From the NCBI GenBank assembly GCA_902806565.1, contig CADCXA010000067.1, forward strand, positions 186,001 to 250,000: a stretch of 64,000 nucleotides of DNA. Reading direction: 5' to 3'. Source of the DNA: Hypoxylon rubiginosum. Lineage: Eukaryota; Ascomycota; Sordariomycetes; Xylariales; Hypoxylaceae. Positions 35,899 to 45,955 of this stretch are shown here, in pieces (within the stretch, counting starts at the first letter, position 1; the number at the start of each line of letters is the position of its first letter). Both the position numbers and the translations under genes were made by a program. Under the pieces are notes generated by a model that was not told the DNA's origin, searched no databases, and was given only the letters and a program-made list of their open reading frames with translations.

Positions 35899-36990
35899 TT
35901 GATCTTTTGTGATTGGTAATTCGGATATTCTATGGGACTGCCTGGGCACCCAGGTACCTATGTAGTCAATTAAAGTATCTCTGGAGGAATCATATGGCTC
36001 GATTTATAATTCCGTCCACAGATGAATCTATCAATATAAAGAGGATGCATCCGCATACGCCACTATCAATAATTCGGGCCACAAGATTTGTTGACTTAAA
36101 TACCTGAGTACCTACCTAGGGTCGGCAGCTACGCCGTCTATAAAGCGCAGATCCTATTGTTCATGTGTCACGGGTTGAAGCCTATCATTGCTTCCCGGCC
36201 GTGGCTCACGGATGGGTGTGTTGCGACACTCTGAGAAGCACACCATGAGCCCAGCCACCAGGAATCAGGCTAACATCGTTTCATTACCTATTATTGATGG
36301 GAGGACCTCCCTGCTACCTACCATACTCGTGAAGGTTCGGACCACTCTGTTACTAGGCCAACCATGCAATAATACAACAACTACGTTGTTGCGTATAGAG
36401 GGCTATGAACATAAAGGCTTACCAACTTACCAAGCTCCTGTAACTCTACCAGGGTACTAAGGGCTAAATCCCTGACACATTCGACTGGTATGATTGGATT
36501 GCGCGGGTATCAAGCCATGTGTAACGAATTTGAAATAGATTGGTTAGCTGGATCCTTGCATGAATATCTACGTTGGAAGGAGATATTATGTTAGCTGGCT
36601 GACGCGGCATCGCTGTCGTTCGGGGTTTGAGTCTCAAATCTCATTGGTCGGTGTATGTGATGCCGAAAAGCATCGTGATTCAGACAGCCGAGACATACTT
36701 GAAGGATCACATCACCAAACCTCCTCATGATACATTCAACTGTTTGTTAATTGGCCCGAGGCAATGCAGTGCGGGCTTCAATACGAGATCACCTGGAGGG
36801 GTTGATTTAGGTCTTATCTCGATATTGATTGCTCCTGTTTCTTCCTCCGGTAATAGCAGAGGTACTCCTAGGGATTGACAACAGAGATGTATAATCTCAG
36901 TAGTATCCTAGAGAAGCATTCATATGGGCGACAACAGCCGAATGAACCTTGTTCTAAAAGTTTTGCTGAACTGAAATTGACATTGTCACT
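35899..36990. other. Intergenic
   Basis: GAGTACCTACCTAGG motif at 36106-36120. Nothing else recognisable. Confidence 0.4.
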
Positions 36991-38312
36991 ATGCTTAGAG
37001 GCCGAGGCTATTTAGAAAGCACTGAAGGATCGGCGGTGGGAGGAGAAGCTGTCACTAACTTTAACCTGAGCCCGGCACTCCAAATGACCACATGGTTGCT
37101 GCTGGGTATCACTTCACTCGTCCTTGGCTTTCGCCTTCTAACTAGATTTTGGCTCAAGACAAGTCGGCGATTCGCATTTGAAGACGCTTTCATTCTTATC
37201 TCATACGTAAGTAACATATGCATGTTTAGGGCGCTTCGGTTGTTGATGAGCAAATAGATATTTGGTCTTGGAGAATCGATCACAGCGGTCATGCCACAGA
37301 GTAGTGTCTTTGGACGAGACATTTCCGATATATCCAGAGAAGAGCTAGACGCAGGTATTAAGGTATGAGACAGATAGGCCTTTTATATACTATGATATGG
37401 TAGAATTAACGCTCCAGTGTTTAGGTGGGATACGCGAGAGATCTCCTATTTATCCTTTGTGTAGGATTTTCGAAACTATCCGTTTACACGAGTCTTCTCT
37501 CTCTATCACCATATCAAGCTCATCGACGCGTTACCCATGCGCTGGGTTCTTTGGTCGTTGTTTGGACTGCTACCTCCCTCCTGGGAATGGCTTTCCAGTG
37601 CGGCACTCATGGACCTTGGGAGAGAAAATATACTGAGTGCAGTAGCCAGGTAGGATTAGTAGTCCCAATACTCCTTTGTACTGACACGGACTGATATCTA
37701 TAAGAGAGCTGTTTTAGATTACGTAGCCATCAGCAATATCATCGGTGATTTGGTTCTAATAGCACTTCCAATCTGGATTATCTATCCGTTGCAAATGCCA
37801 TTACTGACACGCATGGCTGTCGCCTGCTTCTACTTGGCCCGTCTATTGTTTGTTACCTCCCCTCTGATTCAATACTGGATTTATGTTTCTGACATTTGAT
37901 AAGTACTATCGGAGCCACCGTTGGCCAGTTGATTTATGCCCCGAGGCTCTCCGAAGACAACTTTACCCTGCGTTCGTTTCCCTATTACTTATCCATGCAA
38001 CTTGTCCAGTTTACAAGTATATTTGCGGCCTGTGTTATATACTTCTGGCCGCTTCTTCGCTCGTTACAAACTGGACTCATCTGGGCAAACAACACTTCGT
38101 TTGCGCCACAATATGCACTTTCGCGAATGCATAAATCACCCCAGGAAACTCAAGGCAGCACAATGACGTCCCAATCCAAAAGCAGAGATCGACGAGATTA
38201 TATAGAAATTACGACGGATATTGATATACTCCGGGGTGCAAACGGACAGGGTAGTATTTCCGCTACAGAGAGATATAATCTTGCCTGGAATCATACTCCG
38301 ATCATGTCATGA
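36991..38312 (+). CDS. Fungal rhodopsin-fold 7-TM integral membrane protein (365 aa)
   Basis: Exons 36991-37206, 37258-37362, 37425-37649, 37705-37847 and 37904-38312 (introns 51, 62, 55 and 56 bp); phases fit throughout. Seven hydrophobic segments are visible, from LQMTTWLLLGITSLVLGFRL to YLSMQLVQFTSIFAACVIYF. Family signs are RRFAFEDAFILISY after helix 1, GFSKLSVYTSLLSLSP, and NIIGDLVLIALPIWIIYPLQM. There is no CFEM domain. The tail is Ser/Gln-rich. Such proteins are common inside or next to secondary-metabolite clusters and are of unknown function. It lies 1.1 kb from the candidate precursor peptide, transcribed in the same direction. Confidence 0.82.
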
Positions 38313-38894
38313 TGAGAGAATCCTCTACACGAGTAACTACCTACCTATATGGCTTTTACTTAACCTTAAATCCAACCATATGCATAGCCAATATAGGCCC
38401 ATATTCTTATATCTGAATATAGTCGAGCTCTTCGCAACAGATAATTTTGAACCCCCCCTGTTGCGGAACTAGCCTTTAGATTATCTCTATCTCAGATCGT
38501 ATTCGAGGCTCTTCATTACGAATGGCGAGGCCACGGTCCTTATCAGTATGGAATTGGAATTCCAAGTACCTCCTAGGTATAAGGCAACTATGTTTACTGA
38601 CATCGCCCCATGCTCTGTGCTGCTGCCACATCCCGCTTCTGTACTACGGGCTTATCTATGAGCGCCATTAGGACTCGTAATCACGCTCTCGTCCTTCGAT
38701 CCGCCTCCCTCTCTAAATATGCCTCGAAATAGGGTGGACCGATTAGGCCGTCTCGGCCTAAACACGCCACACCGAATAACCACGATATGGAAGGAGTTTG
38801 GCAAGTAGAAACTTATTCTATTCTGACTCTGATAGACACTTCTCAGTCAGAGGCTGTATCATAGCATATGCCTACCTCCTATCCCATGACACGT
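38313..38894. other. Intergenic between convergent genes
   Basis: GTACCTCCTAGGTAT motif at 38566-38580. No gene is seen. Confidence 0.4.
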
Positions 38895-39765
38895 TCAGGT
38901 TGAAGACACAGGATCCCTTACCATAAACACAAGCTTAGGCTTCCTCCTTGCAGAGAATTGATCACCAACATCGAAACGCATTTCCTCGATCTCTGTATGC
39001 AGGCCGCATTGTTCATAAAGTCGTCGTCCTACCGGGGTACCCTCAACGACTGCCTGCAGAAACGATCCATTAGCCACGTAGCAAAGACAGCATGTCGAGT
39101 ACTACTTGGAGTTTCATCGACGTCCTGCGACTTGGGAGACACGGATAAAGAAGCAATCCAAAGATTTTAATACCTTAAGCCCCTGTTCATCTGCAGCTTT
39201 AGTCCCCCACTTGACAAGAGCTGTGCCAGCACCTAAATGCTGGTAGTCTGGATGAACCGCGAGCAATTCGAGAACTATATTCAAGATTCAAGTTGTAAGA
39301 AATCTGCATTTCCTTTAAGCCGAATTGTTTGCGCTTACCATAGACTCCTTTGTTGGAAGACTCGTTGATAACCCGAGTCCGTGGTATCACATAGTCTCTC
39401 CACAGGCGGGTCATGAATTCGCGATCTTCTTCATCAGGCCAAACTTCTTCGACATCCTCCACTTTTTCAAGCTCTGCGGGCGGAGGTTCCTTCATATATG
39501 TCCAGACGGCGAGGCCAACGATGTGCTCCTGGTGCCCCTCGCCAGCTCGTGCGACGGCCTTTAAGAATGTGGAATCTTCGGAGCTCTGCTTCCATGCTGT
39601 CAGCCGCTTCGTGCCCTGTGCTTGACCTGACGGTGTATCATGGCCCGGAAAATATATATCCACAAACGGCGCGTCGTGGCCGAAGCTCTCGGAGAGCACC
39701 TGGAAGCATGTGGGTATGTCTTTGTCGGAAACCAGAGCAACCTCTACTTTATTCGAAGGCATCAT
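38895..39765 (-). CDS. GNAT-family N-acetyltransferase (228 aa)
   Basis: Exons 39765-39339, 39274-39174 and 39053-38895 (introns 64 and 120 bp). Rejoining gives the classic acetyl-CoA-binding stretch VLELLAVHPDYQHLGAGTAL followed by KWGTKAADEQGLKAVVEGT and GRRLYEQCGL. The ATG at 39765 (MMPSNKVEVALVSDKDI) was chosen; further upstream the frame is open only to a TTG. The N-terminal half follows the fungal GNAT pattern (CFQVLSESFGHDAPFVD). Cytosolic. The substrate amine is unknown. A GTAAGG inside the last exon could be an alternative donor but the frame stays open without it. Confidence 0.88.
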
Positions 39766-40096
39766 CTTGACAATTGGTCGGGAGTGGAAGCGTGAATGAA
39801 AATAAATCGAAAGGTATGTCAATCAAAGATATGTCATGCATACAGTACATCGAACTGGTTTCTATCGTGGAGTTCGTGGAGTCAAATGCGTGGGCGTAAG
39901 CAATGTAAGATGTGAGATGTGAGCTGACGAGCCTTTAAGAGGGCCTAAAACTGATTGGCTCGCCTCCCCTATAGCCCGCTAAATCATGCATGAGGTAACC
40001 CCTTTTAACAAGCAACAACAAACAACAGTGTTGGCTCACTGCTCTGCTGGCTTTAGGTAGCCTCCCAATCCTCCAAAGCGCTCGAGGCTGCAAACA
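39766..40096. promoter_or_regulatory. Divergent promoter region of GNAT and HET genes
   Basis: 331 bp between divergent starts. No specific element recognised. Confidence 0.4.
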
Positions 40097-41976
40097 ATGA
40101 ACCAAGAATTTTGCGAGCGGTGCCGCGATCTCTTCAACCTAGAGACCCTCCGCAAGGTGTCGGGCCACTCTTACAGACACGGCCAGGCACAGACCATCGG
40201 CCAGAGCGCTTTCAACGGCTGCCCGTTCTGCGGGCTCATGTGCCACGTCAAGATCTGCGAAGTCTTCGGCTTTCCGAAGGACGCCGAGTTTTTCGAATGC
40301 GATCCCGAGGACTGGGTAGTAGTCCACGTTCGGTCGAGGACGGAAGGATCGTTGATTGATTCCCTCGAGATTGAGATTGAAGGGGAAGAGGAACGGGGTT
40401 ATTGTCGAGTCTTCGCGGCGGAAGGTAGCTATAATGAGACCATCTCTTTATCTACGGCGAATTTTGACATTTAACGACTTGCCTACCTCTAGACGATCCA
40501 TCGTCGGCATTGACTTCGTTTCGTCCTGTCGAGACTGACGTAGCATCGCCGACCGTAGTATCAGCGGCACGACAGCTCATTTCTTCATGTCGAGATACGC
40601 ACCCTGCATGTCGTGCCGTGACTGAAGCGCAGCCTCCAACTCGGGTTCTCGACGTATCTAGATCTAATGGAGCGCTTATATATCTTTGTAGTGCTAGCCA
40701 TCTTTTAGGTGAGGATTATGTCGCTCTTAGCTATTGTTGGGGCGGCGATCAGCCCCTCAAGTTGTTGAGTAATAACAAGACTGGCCTCGAGAATGGAATT
40801 CCGTTCGCGTCACTGCCGAGGACTCTTCAAGATGCGGTGACGTGCACGAAGGCGTTGGGGTACCGCTACCTCTGGGTTGATGCATTATGTATCATGCAAG
40901 ACAGCGAGTCGGATAGGTTGAAGGAAATCGGGAACATGGCGTCCATTTACCGCAACGCCGCCGTCACCATCACCGCGGTAGTCGCGGGTTCGGTTTCCGA
41001 AGGCTACCTCGACTACAATCGCCTCGACTCAATAGAATCCGCATTCGAAACTTGGAGGTCCGGAACAGCGCATTGCCCGGTCAGCATCGAGCTTGACGAC
41101 GGCCGGATAGGGATGCTCTCAATCATTCCGCAAGTCGAAGGACGTAACGCAACGAAATTCATGCCCCTAAATAAAAGGGGCTGGTGTCTTCAGGAGTCGA
41201 TGCTACCGAGACGGCTGCTTTATTACGGGCCGCAGGAGTTATTATTCCGATGCCTAACCGTCAACTGCCAGTCGGTGGTCCCGAGTGTGATCGACTACAC
41301 GAACGGTATCGATCCGCCAAGGATTCCAAGTGGCGAACGCCATGATCTCAACTCGAAGCGCCTTTGGTACGATATAGTACGTGATTTTAGTCTTCGAAAG
41401 GTTAGCCTAGCAGAAGATAGGATACATGCTATTGGAGGAGTTATTAGCGAGCTGGAGAGGAAATGGGAAGATGAGTGTATCTTCGGTATCTGGAAGAGTC
41501 GATTGCTAGAGGATTTATGCTGGCTCTCGAAGAACGAATCACTAGTTGAGAGATCGTGCCATGCCCCATCTTGGTCCTGGATGTCCCTTAATAGCGGCAT
41601 CGAAGTGAACTACATGAACTTTGAAACCGTCGACGCTATATTCCACGATATATCTGAGAAGACAATTCGTCTCACATGCCGCGTCATGACGAAGTCTCAC
41701 CCTCTGAGGGGCGAAATTGGCCACAACCCGGATTTTAAGATAACGAGCGACGAGTCGGACGGAAAACACGTCGACTACTTGTATATCGGTACGGCTAGAT
41801 GGAACGATATAATCCTCGGGACGCCAAGGTACGGCTGTATTGCTATCGCGGCAATTGAGGTAGAAGACAGCGTCTTCCGACGAGTAGGGCTGGTTGACCG
41901 AATGATTTCCCCAAACCCGGCCTTTGGGATTGGCATATGGATGGAATCCATGCCGAAAAAAATTATGTTAATATAA
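40097..41976 (+). CDS. HET-domain protein (603 aa)
   Basis: Exons 40097-40424 and 40493-41976 flank a 68-bp intron (GTAGCT/TAG). The N-terminus is Cys-rich (FCERCRDLF, GCPFCGLMCHVKIC). The HET domain has VALSYCWGGDQPL (about residues 186-198), YLWVDALCIMQDSESDRL, IYRNAAVTITAV and RGWCLQESMLPRR. The C-terminus has HAPSWSWMS. It has the same overall plan as the protein at 7.6-10 kb: Cys-rich N-terminus, HET, APSWSW box. They are paralogues by architecture, not close copies. The expected role is non-self recognition leading to cell death. Confidence 0.9.
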
Positions 41977-42613
41977 ACTACTTTGTAGGTAGGTAGCTAC
42001 AAGAATAAATACCAATTCAATAGAAACCTGCATAAAATATTTTACTAAATCGAACTCGTTGCTTAAAACCCGTGTACGGTTCGCTGCGATCATGTTGTAC
42101 ATTATTCATCCCTTGAACTTGTGATGCTGCGCACTATGAAAGAGATTTCCTACTCCACTCGACTGAGTTATGGCATATACGACTACACTTGCGGTGTCTC
42201 ATGGGAAAACTAATATTAGCAGCCATCAGTTGAAATGCTCCTAGACATTTCAGAGGCGAAAGAATTGAGACAAGATTCGCAGTGAACATATTGGTAATAG
42301 CGCATCAAGCTAGACCTCACCTAGGACGCTTCTCTTAATTTGTAGTGCGAGCTACTCTTTGATTCTGGATTGCTACCTGATTCTAATTTTAATCGCCAGC
42401 CATAGTTAGTTGGTTGCCGTATTTTATAGTATATACCAGGGCATAGTGCTACCATTTAGGCTGTCTAGAGCTCAGGTCCTAAGATACTCAGGCTGTTCCT
42501 AGTATTTAGTCCTAGAGGTGTCTGCCAAAGCCACATCAAGTCGGGCAGGCTGATGATGACAACGTCTAAGCTGCATACTTTGTGACTGATCGTATGCTAT
42601 TGCTCATATACCC
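41977..42613. other. Intergenic between convergent genes
   Basis: GTAGGTAGGTAGCTAC motif at 41986-42001. Otherwise featureless. Confidence 0.4.
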
Positions 42614-43660
42614 TCATCTCCCAGGCTCTTCCTCCTCTTCAGGCACGTCTTCGCCTGCCTCGATAGCTTCCTGGCGCTTCCTGGCTTGCCGCTTCTTCTT
42701 CTTGTCTAATAGCTTGCTCAGGGCCTTCGCATTGTTGAATACGCCCCCCGTCCCAACGCCGCAGGCAGCACAACTCGGGTCCTTCCGATATCGTTGCAGC
42801 GCGCACGGTAAACAGAAATAATGCTGACACCTTGTCACAATGGGCTCCTTGTATGGCCCCTTGCAAATAACGCAGGCGAAGGGGATCTTCTCCAATAGAG
42901 CTTCTTCAGCCGCGTCAACGCCGTCGTCGTCAGCATTTGCGCCGCGATTGGCGACTACCTTTCCACCTACGTTCTTCTTCCCCTTGGTGACATTTTCCCA
43001 TTCCTTGTCGAGCTGCCACCCTTGCTTGTAGTCCTCGCGCGCGTGCAAGAACTTGCAGTTGTCCCCGAAGCCGCAGAAGCCAGTCTGTTTGTAGTCCTTG
43101 CAAACGTCGGGCGCAAAGTCGGTGACTGTGATGGTTCGGATGTTGGTTGCTGCTTTGACGGGCCCGAACGTCCGGTTCGGCGCGTCCGGGTTCCTCTGTA
43201 TAAATTTTGTTTGGTTGGCGAGGCCTTTGTAGGTCCCATCGGGTTGCGCCGGTGCTTCTGGCGTGTCTTTTGACTTGGGGAGCGGTCGAGTCTTGCCTAG
43301 CAGATTCGAATCCTCGTCGAACCAGTTGGTTTGCTTGGTAGCATCGTTCGTGCTTGTGATTGGGACACTGCGATCGGCCTCAAAGACGGTGGCGCGCTGT
43401 TCTCGGTCGGTTCTTGTGATGTTTCCCTTGGATGAAGCTGTCACGACGGCGTTCTTCTTCCGCCGCTTGACTCGCTGACCTCCTTCATCTTCGGAGGAAG
43501 TGTAGTTATCGTCATCGCTATCGCTATCGGCTGGCGGTGGTGTGGCTGGGCGTTTCCTGATGTTCGCCTTTCCCTTTGCTCCTCTTTTCTTGAAGATCGC
43601 CACCGGTGCAATAGGAGCATCTACTGTTGCCGTACTGTTTGCCGTCGTATCGTCAGCCAT
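42614..43660 (-). CDS. cwc24: Pre-mRNA-splicing factor Cwc24 (RNF113 family)
   Basis: A single 348-aa exon. The N-terminus is a basic/acidic low-complexity region with a nuclear-localisation-like KRRKK. A CCCH zinc finger follows (CKDYKQTGFCGFGDNCKFLH: C-x8-C-x5-C-x3-H, about residues 187-206). A C-terminal RING then spans CVICKGPYKEPIVTRCQHYFC and CALQRY...CAAC. CCCH plus RING in this order is the Cwc24/RNF113 arrangement; these proteins join the activated spliceosome and stabilise the 5' splice site region. It is a conserved housekeeping gene, which sets it apart from its accessory neighbours. Confidence 0.95.
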   Translation of the reverse strand: MADDTTANSTATVDAPIAPVAIFKKRGAKGKANIRKRPATPPPADSDSDDDNYTSSEDEGGQRVKRRKKNAVVTASSKGNITRTDREQRATVFEADRSVPITSTNDATKQTNWFDEDSNLLGKTRPLPKSKDTPEAPAQPDGTYKGLANQTKFIQRNPDAPNRTFGPVKAATNIRTITVTDFAPDVCKDYKQTGFCGFGDNCKFLHAREDYKQGWQLDKEWENVTKGKKNVGGKVVANRGANADDDGVDAAEEALLEKIPFACVICKGPYKEPIVTRCQHYFCLPCALQRYRKDPSCAACGVGTGGVFNNAKALSKLLDKKKKRQARKRQEAIEAGEDVPEEEEEPGR

Positions 43661-44776
43661 TATAAAGGCTTCGACTATGAGTGAAAGTGTTTAAATCTCC
43701 TTGTTGCGATGAGGGTTCGGTGTCTAGTGGGATTAGGCGGTTCGGTTGAGGCGACAAAACTTGCGTTATGTTATGACTTTTCAGAGGAAATCTTTCTAAT
43801 CGGAAAAAGCTTCTAGAAATTACGAGTTTATTGCATACAGGGACGTTACTAAAAATGCGTAGGCCTGCTAGCCCTGGTTAGGTTTAGCTTAAACTCAGCG
43901 GATCTGAGCAGCTAAGCACTACGTACCTGATCAGGGGAAATACGCTAGTCTCCATTAGCTTAAGGTCCCAGATCTGTACAGTGTGGCAGTTAACGATTAG
44001 TTCGCAAGCTATCGTTACTTAATCAGCCTTGGAAGATGGGTAGCAGGCAGGGAACCCCTCCATGATAGTGGGGAGCTCTAAAATTGTTTCTCCTCTAGAT
44101 TTCATGCGTAACGTGCGTAACAGCAGTATTCTCTAAAATCCAATGGTTTAGCGCTTTGCCAATATATGTCAGACAAGATGAAATTCTCCTCCGACATTTT
44201 TTTGAATTTTATCTTGGCTGTCCTGGCTTAAGAATCATACTTTGGAGAGTATGAACAAATGATGCTTATATGTAGGTGTATGCCATTTCAATGTTGTTAG
44301 GTTAGGTCAAGGTTTATCGATACAGGTGACAGGTATTGAAGCTTTTGTTAAACTATAGGGGAGACTTGTCTGCTTGTGTAGCGGTGACCTATAATACAGA
44401 TTATACCGCACTGTATTGTCATGCAATTGTCATGCAAAACTACTAGGAAATGTTGGGGAATACCATGTGCGAAAATAGTGAGCCACGATACTTATACTGT
44501 CTTCGGAGTATTCCATGATCCCTGGCGCAGCTCATCATCATCCACATGTCACCGCAGCCTGTCAGACCATTGCAATTGTTTAATACGGATTTGCCCGTCC
44601 TTCCAAAAACTTCAACATCAACACTTCTGTTGACTTTCCCGTCCCCTTTCCACCCCTCTCTTGTTTCTTCCTCCCTTCTTCCCGTCTGGGCCCCCGTTCC
44701 TATTATTTGTGAGACAGCTCCAGCCAATTCAGGAATCCGGCCGGTATTTTCAGGCCTTTTCCAAGTCTCCAAATTC

Positions 44777-44804
44777 TCTGGACTCTGGACTCTGGACTCT
44801 GGAT
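44777..44804 (+). repeat. Short tandem repeat, 7-bp CTGGACT units
   Basis: About four units read directly from sequence. Confidence 0.8.
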
Positions 44805-44916
44805 CCAGCTGTTTGGGTTCATTGTTTCTTCTTCGGCAGGACGCGTCGCCTTACACACGGCACCGGTCAACCGCATACGCACCTGCATTTGCCATACACA
44901 CACTCATTTGGTCACT

Positions 44917-44945
44917 CGTTCGCTCGTTCGCTCGTTCGCTCGTTC
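44917..44945 (+). repeat. Short tandem repeat, 8-bp CGTTCGCT units
   Basis: About three and a half perfect units. Confidence 0.85.
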
Positions 44946-45955
44946 ATAACGCTATAACACTATTCAACTTTTCTGTCACTGCTGTCTCACTTTATTTTTT
45001 TCTTTCCTCCCTTTCCTAGAATTAAATCATTAAGTCCCTACTAGTCGCGATATCCTAGCTTCTATTTCCTTCGTGCCGGAACTCTGTTTTGTTTAATTGT
45101 TAATACCCTATTCTTTGCCTTTAATTCAATATTTTATTTGCGTCTAAGTCAACATCCCGTCCGGTCGAACAGTACCTGAAGTACCGTACCTATATTTTCG
45201 ACGTGCGTTTTCTTTTTGGCCTTCGACATCAGCTTGCAACCTGTAACGTTGGCCTAAGTAGTGGGCTGCATATCTTAGGGTAAAAACTTTTTTTTTCTTT
45301 TCGGACAACCGTGTCGCGTATCTCCCGTGCGACGATTATTTGGGACTATCTATTCCTTCGCGTCGTACCGTATCGTCAACACAACAAATACCGACCGCGC
45401 GCACTGTATCAACCACCAAAATCACCAAACTTTGGCCTTAGCGCGTTGTTGCATTTGGAATTGGACCAGTAATAAAATTGCACCGCCAAAAATAGTGCTG
45501 AGAAATTCCAGCGCATTCGAATTGAGCTGAGACTTTGATCGAGGAGCATCGCCGAGGCATTCGTTAGGATCGACAACCAGAATTTAGCCAGACCTGGCAA
45601 TTACGTGTATATCTCCTTTTCTCGTGCCGTCATCCAACTCATCTGACATTTGAGCGTCACCGTTGGGCACTGTCACCTGTCAAATCCACGCCATTCGAAT
45701 CTTCATTGGTGTGTTCTTTGCATGCTGGGCCTGCTCTCTGCCACTCGATCCGACAAGACCAACTAGGCACTCTCTCTTTGGCTGCTGTCCCAGGGGCAAC
45801 ACTCGCTAGCTTCGGCCACGTCAAAATTTCCCTACTGACCAACAATTCCGCATCCGCATCTCACTCGCGGCCTTCGCGTCTTTATCAGGCTGCATGCCGC
45901 AACCTTGATCCAGGGGGAAATCACCTTCTCCTTGGTCCACTGCAGTTAAGCAGCG

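Larger units (their letters stand above)
43661..45955. other. Long intergenic region upstream of apsA
   Basis: 2.3 kb. 43870-44030 holds a structured-looking tract with a near-perfect inverted repeat (stem 43991-44000 with 44009-44017). Tandem CTGGACT units lie at 44777-44804 and tandem CGTTCGCT units at 44917-44945. The pyrimidine-rich 44560-45960 is likely promoter and 5' leader of the large gene that follows. No protein gene is supportable. Confidence 0.45.

Noticed and set aside
36600..36660. tRNA-like T-arm text (GGGTTTGAGTCTC)
   Set aside because: No matching acceptor stem, D-arm or anticodon arm could be drawn around it.
44546..45019. 157-codon frame upstream of apsA
   Set aside because: Built from pyrimidine-rich leader and microsatellites; no protein signature.
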